From SW-4-43-9 sp047617985 (GTDB taxonomy: Archaea > Nanohalarchaeota > Nanosalinia > Nanosalinales > Nanosalinaceae), in NCBI GenBank assembly GCA_047617985.1, contig JBLGBS010000001.1:1-64000 (forward strand): a stretch of DNA of 64,000 nt, in the 5' to 3' direction. This document shows, one piece after another, positions 41,712 to 49,040 of the stretch. The position numbers were made by a program, and so were the translations under genes. Every line of letters begins with the position of its first letter. Positions within the stretch are counted from its first letter, which is position 1. The notes under the pieces are model-generated. The model was given only the letters and a program-made list of their open reading frames with translations, ran no database searches and was not told the DNA's origin.

Positions 41712-42419
41712 ATGCTCTATTTAATCGGTCTAGGACTTGATGATAATGAAATAACGCAGAAAGGTCTAGAAGCTCTTGAGGAGGTAGATAGAGCGTTTGC
41801 AGAGTTTTACACTAACACGGAAAATATTGATCTTGACGCACTTGAACAGAAGACAGGTACTGAAATAGAGAAACTGGATAGAGAAGACGTGGAGAGAAAA
41901 GATAGAGTACTTGAATCTGCAGAGAAACAGGATACGGCTTTCCTGGTTTCCGGGGATTCTTTAACTGCGACCACACATTACGATATCAAGCATAGAGCTG
42001 AGCAGAAAGGTATTGAAACTAAAGTTATCCATGCTCCGTCAATCTTTGTTTCCATAGCTGAAACCGGACTCAATGTCTACAAATTCGGCAGAACAGTAAC
42101 GCTACCTAGAGATTCGGCACCGGAATCAGTTACAGATTACATCCAGAAAAACAGTTCTATAGGTCTTCACAGTTTAATTCTACTTGATATAGACTATCCT
42201 GCGGATGAGGCAGCTGAAAAACTGATCGGTATAGATGAAGAACTGGCTGACAGAGAAGCAGTAATTCTGGAAAGAGCGAATCACGATGATCAAGAAATAA
42301 CTGTTCTAAGGCTTGAAGAGGCTGTTGACAAAAGTTTTGGAGAACCACCGCACTCAATTATTCTGACAGGTGACAAATCCCACAAGGAAGAGGAGTTTCT
42401 AGAGGAGTACAGAGAATGA
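41712..42419 (+). CDS. dphB: Diphthine synthase DphB
   Basis: A 235-residue SAM-dependent methyltransferase that trimethylates the aEF2 histidine intermediate in diphthamide synthesis. MLYLIGLGLDDNEITQKGLEAL, FLVSGDSLTATTHYDI, VIHAPSIFVSIAETGLNVYKFG and TLPRDSAPESVTDYI are the family blocks. ATG 41712 is chosen over a TTG at 41691 because it gives the canonical MLYLIGLGL start and fits the AT box GTTAAAG at 41683-41689. It shares a 34-nt divergent gap with trm5, and each gene's AT box appears to lie close to the other's start. It overlaps the DUF357 gene by 4 nt. Confidence 0.93.
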   Translation: MLYLIGLGLDDNEITQKGLEALEEVDRAFAEFYTNTENIDLDALEQKTGTEIEKLDREDVERKDRVLESAEKQDTAFLVSGDSLTATTHYDIKHRAEQKGIETKVIHAPSIFVSIAETGLNVYKFGRTVTLPRDSAPESVTDYIQKNSSIGLHSLILLDIDYPADEAAEKLIGIDEELADREAVILERANHDDQEITVLRLEEAVDKSFGEPPHSIILTGDKSHKEEEFLEEYRE

Positions 42420-42649
42420 ACGAGACACAGCAAAGACTGGAAAAAGAGACCAAAAAATGGCTGGAGAAACTGAATTCAAGGATAGAGGAACGGGATGACT
42501 CAGTTGAGCAGATGGAGAATGTTCTCGCGTATCGGGATGACACCAATCACTTTCTTGAAGAAGAGGACTATATCCGGGCCTGGGAATCGGTAATCTATGC
42601 ATGGGGAATACTTGAGACCCTGGAAAGGCTCGGGGAATTTGACGAATAG
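42416..42649 (+). CDS. DUF357 family protein
   Basis: A 77-residue helical protein of the archaeal DUF357 family. The family region is FLEEEDYIRAWESVIYAWGILETL, preceded by a helix with EKLNSRIEERDDSVEQMENV. Function is unestablished; its ATG overlaps the dphB stop (ATGA). In many archaea DUF357 genes sit beside translation or tRNA-modification genes, in agreement with trm5 and dphB here. Confidence 0.8.
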   Translation: MNETQQRLEKETKKWLEKLNSRIEERDDSVEQMENVLAYRDDTNHFLEEEDYIRAWESVIYAWGILETLERLGEFDE

Positions 42650-42770
42650 TTATTAAGCTCATTGTAAATTCGGGAGGGCCAAATACTAGAATTACTGATC
42701 GCAAATTCTGTCTGAATTGTTGACTGTTCTATTACAGTTTTATCAATTCACAGTTACAAAATATTCTTAG

Positions 42771-43829
42771 ATGGCATCCAGCTTTGATACTTTAATGGGG
42801 TCGGTTTTCTCTGCACTAGTGCTTGCAGGTATAATAGGCTTGAGCTTCTACGGCGCTCTATCGCCAATAATAGTTGGAGCAGGATTAGTTTTGTTTATAG
42901 TTATATGGTATCTGATGAGAGGATCTGATATAGAACCAATGGAAAGGTCAAGAAACAGTATGTCATCTTCACCATCAAATCCTCCGCCTGGTGATGAACC
43001 TGAAATGGATGGCCCAAGTCTAGACGATACAACCTCTGGGTCTGCTGGTTCAGGGGATCCTGTTTTAAACCATTTCCAGATTCAAACTAGAGGAAACATT
43101 GACCTAAAAGAAGGTATATCGACCTCAGATATTATTTTCAAGTTTGATATAATTGATAACTCCGGTGATGGACTGAAAGAAATTGATATTGGTTTTCCAG
43201 CATGGGGCGCCAGTGATTCACATAATCTTCAAGGCAAAGATCGTGCAAATGATTCGGTTCCGCTGGACAAAATTGTTGGGAAAACGGAACTAAGAGAGGG
43301 AGAGTATCCATTTGAGATAAGAATTATCGACAATGATGGAAATACAACAACCCACAGAGATTCTTTCCCAGTAAGTAATAAAAACGGCGGAGGCGAAGGT
43401 ACTAGTATGCCACCAGGTAGCGTTAATTGGGAAAAGTTTCACTCAGAAGCTCAAAAAGAAGAACAGCAGTTTCAAAAAGCCATCAAAGAGCTAGGTCAAT
43501 ACAAGAATGATCTAGATGAGGAAGAAGAGACAGTACAGTATCTTCTTAACGAAGCGAAGGATATTCTGAGAAAGATTCACGATCTAGATGAGGAATTTGT
43601 TAAGATCGAAAGTGCTTCTATAGGTCGCAACAAGACAGAAAGTCAGATAGATCAGATGAAAGTTGAAATTCAAGAGATTAACAAAGAACTCAAAGACTTT
43701 CAGGCCAAGCTAGCTCACGAAGTAGAAGTTGAGAGTAACGACGAGAAGCTTCTTAACCAGATTCAAGAGCTAGAGCAAGGACTAGAAAATGAGATTGGTT
43801 ACATGAACAAACAACTTAATAATCTCTAA
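42771..43829 (+). CDS. Membrane-anchored Ig-like plus coiled-coil protein
   Basis: A 352-residue protein. Two N-terminal helices (about residues 10-30 and 32-49) are followed by a Pro/Ser-rich linker. A beta-sandwich-like domain spans about 97-205 (HFQIQTRGNIDLKEG through FEIRIIDNDGNTTTHRDSFPV, with a DNSGDGLKEIDIGF strand). A C-terminal coiled coil runs from about 220 to 352. No family is recognised. An AT box (TTTTATC, 42737-42743) lies about 30 nt before the ATG. It opens a plus-strand run of membrane and coiled-coil genes that ends at 47697. Orientation of the Ig-like domain is uncertain with two helices. Confidence 0.6.
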   Translation: MASSFDTLMGSVFSALVLAGIIGLSFYGALSPIIVGAGLVLFIVIWYLMRGSDIEPMERSRNSMSSSPSNPPPGDEPEMDGPSLDDTTSGSAGSGDPVLNHFQIQTRGNIDLKEGISTSDIIFKFDIIDNSGDGLKEIDIGFPAWGASDSHNLQGKDRANDSVPLDKIVGKTELREGEYPFEIRIIDNDGNTTTHRDSFPVSNKNGGGEGTSMPPGSVNWEKFHSEAQKEEQQFQKAIKELGQYKNDLDEEEETVQYLLNEAKDILRKIHDLDEEFVKIESASIGRNKTESQIDQMKVEIQEINKELKDFQAKLAHEVEVESNDEKLLNQIQELEQGLENEIGYMNKQLNNL

Positions 43830-43844
43830 TTTTAATTTCCCGTT

Positions 43845-44114
43845 ATGCAGGATCCGTGGAAGTTTCTTGGTTTTCCGGCAGCAGCTGTTGGAGGCTATAT
43901 GATTGCCTCGACTCAGGTTGCTGTCTTTCTCCAGGACTCCATGGGTTTGACTCAGTTCTTTTCCGAGTTAGCGGTTGTTGCTGTAGCTGGTTTTGTGGCT
44001 GGGTTTCTTGTTGATGAAGTTATACCGGCTTATATTGAGAAGGTTAGAAATGGGAGTTCTGCACCAGGCGGAGATATAGGAGGTGATATGGATGGAGATT
44101 TCGACTTTGAATAG
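43845..44114 (+). CDS. Small two-helix membrane protein
   Basis: An 89-residue protein with hydrophobic helices at about residues 8-28 and 40-62 and an acidic, glycine-rich tail (APGGDIGGDMDGDFDFE) after a basic stretch. No family is recognised. It is 15 nt downstream of the coiled-coil gene. A near-perfect ribosome binding site for the next gene (GGAGGTGAT, 44079-44087) is embedded in its coding sequence, and the two overlap by 23 nt. Confidence 0.6.
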   Translation: MQDPWKFLGFPAAAVGGYMIASTQVAVFLQDSMGLTQFFSELAVVAVAGFVAGFLVDEVIPAYIEKVRNGSSAPGGDIGGDMDGDFDFE

Positions 44115-44553
44115 GACGTCAGCATTTTTGCTGATTTTAATGCTCTTTTCCGGGCTTGTAGCTGGTTCTCACTACTACAGTCATCAGCAGAGCGGTTACA
44201 GTGTTACAGGTGATACAGGTTTTTCAGTTCCAGAGTACGAGTCGCAGTCAGAGCTGGCTACTGAACTAGTTGCGCCGTTTCTTTTCATTGTTGTTTTGAT
44301 GAAGTTTGCTTTCCAGAAAGTGTTGATCTTCTCGTTTGCGGAGGATGACAGGGTTGACTGGCCTGGCAGAGACGATCATAAGTCTCTTTACTCCCGTGAG
44401 GCCACTTTGATGGCTGTAGCAGTTACAGGTATGATGATCCCGACTCCTTTCTGGGGTTATGTAAGACTGATTGCTTCCAGCCTGGGCTTTATAGCTACAA
44501 GCGCTGTAGCTCTGGTAATACTCTTCCTGATTTACTCATTCATCAGGGGCTGA
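44092..44553 (+). CDS. Multi-span membrane protein with signal-like N-terminus
   Basis: A 153-residue protein with three or four hydrophobic segments: residues 7-25 (SAFLLILMLFSGLVAGS), about 60-80, 106-125 and 130-150. A polar Tyr/Gln/Ser-rich external loop (HYYSHQQSGYSVTGDTG) separates the first two. ATG 44092 is chosen over GTG 44083 because the full GGAGGTGAT ribosome binding site ends 4 nt before it. No family is recognised. It is part of the 42.8-47.7 kb membrane gene set. Confidence 0.6.
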   Translation: MEISTLNRTSAFLLILMLFSGLVAGSHYYSHQQSGYSVTGDTGFSVPEYESQSELATELVAPFLFIVVLMKFAFQKVLIFSFAEDDRVDWPGRDDHKSLYSREATLMAVAVTGMMIPTPFWGYVRLIASSLGFIATSAVALVILFLIYSFIRG

Positions 44554-44592
44554 CTGTGAAAGGCTTAAAATAATCGGAGCTAATATTTACCT

Positions 44593-46104
44593 GTGGAAGG
44601 TAAAAAATATAGAACTGCTTTCATGGCGACTGCGATGTCTGCTTTCTCAGTTTTGGTCTCAGGGCAGATAACAGGTTCGACAGGAAATCCTGAGGAACAG
44701 CTTATTGAACTGTTTAATCAAGTCTTATTCACTTTTGAGGCCCAGTCGATAGCAGATATATTTCTCTTTTTCATCCTTCCGCTCTTCGGTTTCTATTTCA
44801 TAAACAAGAATATTTTTGAGATAGCTTTCGAGAACTTTCATGAAAGAATTGGCCGGGATGAGTGGGCTTATACTGATGACGAGCTCCCGACAGGTGTGAA
44901 AGGACTATCGTTTGTTGTCGCGTTTATGACCGTTCAGATCTTCGGAGCTTTCGGAACCTGGCTTTTGGTTTCCACAGCCGGCTTAGCTTTTGCTGCCTGG
45001 GCCCTGAGCTACATGGGCCTACTGAATTTAGATAGGGAGGGAAATGAGGCAGCTGCAGAAGACGCTATAAGGGAAGTTGCTGAGGAAGAGGAAGAAGGAG
45101 AGGAAGCACTTGATGATATGGAGGAAGACGAAGCAGATGGTGATACTGGAACAGCTGAACACGACTTTGAACACGCCCTGAGAGCTTTTGAAGGCGCTGA
45201 GGAAGATTTAATTGAAATTCTTGAATATGATGAACATGAACTTATCAAGATAATTCAGAAAGCAGAAGATGCCGTCAATGATTCAACTGTTGAAAAGGGA
45301 AAGCTTTCAACCCTTCATGACAGGATGGACGAGTTCCAGAAAAGAATTACAGCGCTTTCAGATTCGATAGGAAACGATCCGGACAATAATTCCCTCCAGG
45401 GCTCAGATTTCCAGCAGACTTGGGATGACAAGAATCTTGATAACATAACTGATATGGCAGATCAGATTAATGGCCACATCAATAATGTCAAGAAGCTGGA
45501 GCTCAAAGGGAACCAAGAGGTAAGAGATGAACTCGACGATCTTATCAGGGAAACCAAGAGAATTAAACGACTGGCTCAGTTCCTTGACAGGCTTGATCAC
45601 GACCTATCTCGGCTCAAGAATGACGAGCAAAGGCTTGAGAAGATGGTTCAGCAGGGGAAGGAACAGGGCGTTCTTGACGATAATTTTGTCGAAAGACTGA
45701 TGGGGGATAAGCGAAAGATGAGGGATCTGGCTTCAAATCTTGACAATCTTGAGCAGGAGCTCGACTCTGTTATGCCTACTCTCAAGAAACTGATAAATAA
45801 TCTTGAAGGTCATGTAACGATCGGCGAATCTGAGGTTGACGACCTAATTAAAGGAGGAAGTAATGTGGTCAGCGTGGGATACATGATTAACACTCTCGAT
45901 GATATAGCAGATAGAGTCGAAGATAAGTACGCTGACGGCGGAAATAACAGATACACAACCCTCCTAAGAGGAGCCTCGCAGATACTGCAGGATGGAAGAG
46001 TCGAGCTTAACGATATGAAAAACAGCATTGAATCGGGCGAATCAAATTATGTCAGCCAGAGACTTGAACAGCTGGAAAAAGAGTACAATGAAATCGTCAA
46101 CTGA
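44593..46104 (+). CDS. Membrane protein with large cytoplasmic coiled-coil domain
   Basis: A 503-residue protein, GTG start. A signal-like helix (residues 7-24), then helices at about 53-72 and 105-138, are followed by a very acidic stretch (EEEEEGEEALDDMEEDEAD, about 165-185). A long helical coiled-coil region follows to the C-terminus (about 195-503), including EELDSVMPTLKKLINNLE. No catalytic motif is visible. An AT box (TTAAAATAA, 44564-44572) is centred 25 nt before the GTG. Size and plan suggest a scaffold linking the membrane to cytoplasmic partners; that is inference. Confidence 0.62.
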   Translation: MEGKKYRTAFMATAMSAFSVLVSGQITGSTGNPEEQLIELFNQVLFTFEAQSIADIFLFFILPLFGFYFINKNIFEIAFENFHERIGRDEWAYTDDELPTGVKGLSFVVAFMTVQIFGAFGTWLLVSTAGLAFAAWALSYMGLLNLDREGNEAAAEDAIREVAEEEEEGEEALDDMEEDEADGDTGTAEHDFEHALRAFEGAEEDLIEILEYDEHELIKIIQKAEDAVNDSTVEKGKLSTLHDRMDEFQKRITALSDSIGNDPDNNSLQGSDFQQTWDDKNLDNITDMADQINGHINNVKKLELKGNQEVRDELDDLIRETKRIKRLAQFLDRLDHDLSRLKNDEQRLEKMVQQGKEQGVLDDNFVERLMGDKRKMRDLASNLDNLEQELDSVMPTLKKLINNLEGHVTIGESEVDDLIKGGSNVVSVGYMINTLDDIADRVEDKYADGGNNRYTTLLRGASQILQDGRVELNDMKNSIESGESNYVSQRLEQLEKEYNEIVN

Positions 46105-46112
46105 GAAAACCA

Positions 46113-46122
46113 AATATATAAA
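46113..46122 (+). promoter_or_regulatory. TATA box before the small membrane gene set
   Basis: AATATATAAA is near-consensus and stands about 40 nt before ATG 46161, so the transcript has a short leader. It heads four small membrane genes (46161-47697) and suggests they are strongly expressed as a unit. Confidence 0.65.
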
Positions 46123-46160
46123 CCCGGAACCGGAAATTAGATGTATAAAGTGAGCTAAAA

Positions 46161-46304
46161 ATGGCATGTGAAGGACCAATACTACAGTGTGTGATGAACA
46201 ACCCAACCGTCGCAGGGATAGGGATTATCGCAGGATTTGTGCTTGCAAAAGCTATGGACATGAGAAAGAGAAACCGCGGAATGGGCGGTGGAGGAATGTG
46301 GTGA
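46161..46304 (+). CDS. 47-residue single-span membrane peptide, Gly/Met-rich tail
   Basis: A short reading frame directly behind a strong TATA box. It encodes 47 residues: MACEGPILQCVMNNPTVAG, a single helix (IGIIAGFVLAKA), basic MDMRKRNRG, and a Gly/Met tail ending MGGGGMW. Two N-terminal cysteines (3 and 10) could be lipid-modified or metal-binding. Size and topology are like small pore or pilin-like subunits, but no family is recognised. GGTGATC at its end serves as the ribosome binding site of the next gene. Confidence 0.6.
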   Translation: MACEGPILQCVMNNPTVAGIGIIAGFVLAKAMDMRKRNRGMGGGGMW

Positions 46305-46311
46305 TCCACAA

Positions 46312-46566
46312 ATGAGCAGTAAGAAATTCCACGAATATATTTACGATGTTGAAAACTGGCTGGACGAGCTTGTAATCGCTTTCCTTTCGTTCGGCGTAAT
46401 AGTTGTAATGATTGACCTGATTCTCTTCCAGAGCCAGAGCTACTCGTTTATCACTTTGGGAGATGCAATCTTTCCTTGGGTGACAATGCTTGCTCTGATG
46501 ATTATCGGGAGAGAGCTATGGCTTCTAAACAGAAATGTTAGAGAGCATATGGAGCAAGGTGAGTAG
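46312..46566 (+). CDS. Small two-helix membrane protein
   Basis: An 84-residue protein: amphipathic N-terminus (MSSKKFHEYIYDVENWLDEL), hydrophobic helices about residues 22-42 and 53-70, and a charged tail (LLNRNVREHMEQGE). ATG 46312 is used because GGTGATC lies 6 nt upstream. An in-frame ATG at 46288 falls inside the previous small gene. No family is recognised. The order of small membrane genes here (47, 84, 198 and 175 residues) is compact and likely functional as a set. Confidence 0.6.
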   Translation: MSSKKFHEYIYDVENWLDELVIAFLSFGVIVVMIDLILFQSQSYSFITLGDAIFPWVTMLALMIIGRELWLLNRNVREHMEQGE

Positions 46567-46570
46567 TTGA

Positions 46571-47167
46571 GTGGCTGTAGCCGGGTTCAACCAGCTTCTT
46601 GAAACAATGGCACAGATGGACTTCTTCACAGGAGTCCTGCCGTTTGTTTTAACTTATGTGGTTCTGTACGCGGCTCTGGAAAAGGTTCCGGTGATAAGCG
46701 ATAAGGATAATTTCCCGCCACTAATCGCTATAATTGGAGCATTCTTTGTAGCCCGGTTTATTGTAGTTAATCCGTTCTATCAGGATTTCTTCGTGGTTTA
46801 CTTCGGAAAACTGGTAGTCGGCTTGATGGGTTTCATCGGATTACTGATTCTACTGGCTTTCACAGGTTACGAAATGGAGGACGCAAAACTGCCTGTTCTA
46901 ATGCTGTTAATGGTAACTATAGCTGGAGCAGCATTTACTTCAGCAGGAGGGTTCGGCCCGCCTTGGAATCTAAGTATGCTTTCAAGCGCTAATATCGCGA
47001 GCATCACAGGATTTGTGCTAGAATCAGGTCTAATATGGATAGTTCTGGTAGTAGGAGCTCTCTGGTGGGTATCTCGTGAAGGAAATGACGGTGGAGATGA
47101 ACATCCTGCTACACAACTAGGGAAATATATGTTCGGTGTAAATAATGAAGATGGTTCAGGTGGCTAA
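46571..47167 (+). CDS. Polytopic membrane protein, paralogue of the next gene
   Basis: A 198-residue, GTG-initiated protein with five hydrophobic segments. It starts with LLETMAQMDFFTGVLPFVLTYVVLYAALEK, which closely parallels the next gene's IVETMMQMDVFQLFFPWLLVLAVTYGALDK. Later GFIGLLILLAFTGYEMED matches GIIGLMVLLAIAGVDLNE. The C-terminus is soluble and acidic. I recall similar 'PFLLVFAI' proteins in other DPANN genomes near TadA-type ATPases (memory, not checked). Function is unknown. Confidence 0.65.
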   Translation: MAVAGFNQLLETMAQMDFFTGVLPFVLTYVVLYAALEKVPVISDKDNFPPLIAIIGAFFVARFIVVNPFYQDFFVVYFGKLVVGLMGFIGLLILLAFTGYEMEDAKLPVLMLLMVTIAGAAFTSAGGFGPPWNLSMLSSANIASITGFVLESGLIWIVLVVGALWWVSREGNDGGDEHPATQLGKYMFGVNNEDGSGG

Positions 47168-47169
47168 TA

Positions 47170-47697
47170 GTGGTATTTGAAACGATTGTCGAGACGATGA
47201 TGCAGATGGATGTATTCCAGCTGTTCTTTCCATGGCTTCTAGTCTTGGCTGTAACGTATGGTGCGCTCGACAAGTATGACTGGTTTGAAGAAGATACTAT
47301 CAATGCTACGGTCGCAGTTGCAGTTTCGTTTATAGCTATTGGAGGGATGTATCTATTTGTTCCTGCCAGTTTGTTCCCTCATTTTGCTGCAGCGGTAGCT
47401 TTCACAGCTTTCGGTATAATAGGTCTGATGGTTCTGCTTGCTATTGCAGGAGTTGATTTAAACGAACTGGACAAGGATAGTCCGATAGCGAAGGCAGTAA
47501 TGGTTATCGGCGGTATTGCTTTCTTCGGTGTGCTTGGCATTCAGTTCCTTGGAGATATGCCTATTGATCCTCTCATTCAGGTCTTCCAGGGAGAATCGTT
47601 TGATGAGGTTGTAATGCCGATTCTGACACTTGTGTTCCTTCTCGGAGTTATAGTTGCGATAACAAAAGGAGGAAGTGGAGAATCGGAAGACGGCTAG
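47170..47697 (+). CDS. Polytopic membrane protein, paralogue of the previous gene
   Basis: A 175-residue, GTG-initiated protein with five hydrophobic segments, homologous to its upstream neighbour over the first about 100 residues. It lacks the neighbour's longer C-terminal soluble tail and ends KGGSGESEDG. It lies 2 nt after that gene, preceded by AGGTGG. Tandem duplication with divergence suggests two subunits of one membrane complex. Its stop is 1 nt from the convergent coiled-coil gene. Confidence 0.65.
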   Translation: MVFETIVETMMQMDVFQLFFPWLLVLAVTYGALDKYDWFEEDTINATVAVAVSFIAIGGMYLFVPASLFPHFAAAVAFTAFGIIGLMVLLAIAGVDLNELDKDSPIAKAVMVIGGIAFFGVLGIQFLGDMPIDPLIQVFQGESFDEVVMPILTLVFLLGVIVAITKGGSGESEDG

Positions 47698-47698
47698 T

Positions 47699-48535
47699 TT
47701 ACCATTCTTCCATATCGATATCGTCTATATCGTCCTGATCGACGTTTGAGCTTGTCTCAATCCCTCTTTCCTGCTTGATCTCCTGTACAAGCTGTGTTAG
47801 ATCTCTAACGTTGTCAACTAGTGATGGAAGTACCTGCTGGAAAGCTTTTTCCAGTCCGCCGATCCTTGACTGGTATTCGTTGATATCTTCCTCAATATCG
47901 TCCATCTTCTGGATTACCTGGGTCTCGTCTTCGTCATCCCTTATCTCGAGTTCGTTGACTCTCTCCTCAAGACTGTTTATCTGCTCCTTCATTTCGTCTA
48001 TCTCTGAGTATGCGTTTTCGAACTCTTTCTCAACCCTTTCAAAGTTCTCGGCTACGATTGTTTCAATTAACTCTTCTACATTGCCTGTGTTCTGCCCGGC
48101 CGGCGGTTCTGATCTCTGCTGTCCGATAGGTTCCTGATTCATACCAGGGTTAGGCTGAGAGTTCATATCCTGCGGGTTCATTTCCTGTTCTGTTTCCTGC
48201 TCGTTTTCGTTAAATCCTTCGTCCATCGGGCTTACCTCTTTGTTTTCTCCCTTGTAGGGAGTCATTGGCTCCGGGCCGTCTTCCTGCGTTGTCGCAGAAG
48301 TTTTGACAGCTTGGTTTATAGCTCCCTGAACCTCTTCGCGGGAGTACTGTCCCTGTAGCTCCTGCCTTACTTCTCCCTCGGAGTACCCCTGCTCGAACAG
48401 ATTCTCAACAGTGCGCTGTAAACCTCCACCGAAGTCGGACATATCGTCCTGACTGCTGAAACCGGTTTCTGGCTCCTGACTGGAGTTTTCCTCTTCCTGG
48501 TTATCGCGGAGTCTTCCGAAGAGCTGAAATTTCAT
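47699..48535 (-). CDS. Coiled-coil protein, FlaD/E-like C-terminus
   Basis: A 278-residue acidic protein. A helical module near residues 35-75 (TVENLFEQGYSEGEVRQEL) is followed by a Gln/Pro/Asn-rich disordered linker (about 85-150). Coiled coil follows from about 150, and the end has GGLEKAFQQVLPSLVDNVRDLTQLVQEIK. This helix-then-coil layout recalls the C-terminal part of archaellum accessory FlaC/D/E proteins, which bind the motor. The resemblance is by eye and weak. It is divergent from the secretion ATPase, with another coiled-coil gene 1 nt upstream. Confidence 0.6.
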   Translation of the reverse strand: MKFQLFGRLRDNQEEENSSQEPETGFSSQDDMSDFGGGLQRTVENLFEQGYSEGEVRQELQGQYSREEVQGAINQAVKTSATTQEDGPEPMTPYKGENKEVSPMDEGFNENEQETEQEMNPQDMNSQPNPGMNQEPIGQQRSEPPAGQNTGNVEELIETIVAENFERVEKEFENAYSEIDEMKEQINSLEERVNELEIRDDEDETQVIQKMDDIEEDINEYQSRIGGLEKAFQQVLPSLVDNVRDLTQLVQEIKQERGIETSSNVDQDDIDDIDMEEW

Positions 48536-48536
48536 G

Positions 48537-49010
48537 TTATTTTACTTCCTCACTACTTGTTTTGGAACTTCTTTTATTATTTGGTTTGGTTTCCCTGCTT
48601 TTTATCTTTCTGTCCACTATCTGCTCAATTTTCTTCTCAGAAACCCCACTGCTCTCGTTTACCATCTCCTTGACTTCTTTTTTTGTCGCGAAGTTTGACT
48701 GAATCGGATTCATGAGATCCATGTAGTTCTCTATTTCATCTATCTGCTGTTCAGTGACATATTTTTTCTTCTCCCTGTTCAGCTCCTTGATGTCGACTTC
48801 CATGTTTGCGATTCTATCCCTTATCTCCTCTAAATCGTCCTCTAAATCCTGTATATCACTGCTCAAGTCTTTGGTCTTGTCGAGAAGGGAGTCATCGAGA
48901 GTGTTGACTCTGGCTGTAAGGTTCCTTACTTTCTCTTCAAGGTCTCTGATCCTTCTGTTGAAGTCGTTGACCCTGTCAACAATACGGTTTAACAGATCTT
49001 GCTGTGGCAC
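48537..49010 (-). CDS. Small coiled-coil protein, FlaC-like
   Basis: A 157-residue protein. An N-terminal coil (LLNRIVDRVNDFNRRIRDLEEKVRNLT) is followed by another heptad stretch, then YVTEQQIDEIENYMDLMNPIQSNFATKKEV, a compact segment typical of small DPANN coiled-coil proteins found beside TadA-type ATPases (memory). A basic tail ends the protein. Its start is 30 nt from the ATPase ATG, divergent. A cytoplasmic adaptor to the ATPase is plausible but untested. Confidence 0.6.
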   Translation of the reverse strand: MPQQDLLNRIVDRVNDFNRRIRDLEEKVRNLTARVNTLDDSLLDKTKDLSSDIQDLEDDLEEIRDRIANMEVDIKELNREKKKYVTEQQIDEIENYMDLMNPIQSNFATKKEVKEMVNESSGVSEKKIEQIVDRKIKSRETKPNNKRSSKTSSEEVK

Positions 49011-49040
49011 ATCTTTTATTGTAGCAAACCTTGAATAATA

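Noticed and set aside
42650..42770. Intergenic stretch before the coiled-coil membrane gene
   Set aside because: About 120 nt examined on both strands. Apart from the AT box at 42737-42743 only weak 5-bp inverted repeats were seen, not enough to call a feature.
42771..47697. Small membrane genes as a conjugation (type IV secretion) system
   Set aside because: No relaxase, coupling protein, VirB4-type ATPase or integrase was found; the resemblance is only in size and topology.
47775..49038. Serine-rich plus-strand frames opposite the two coiled-coil genes
   Set aside because: Glu/Asp/Lys-rich coiled coil read backwards yields Ser/Phe-rich frames. The minus-strand genes explain the region fully.
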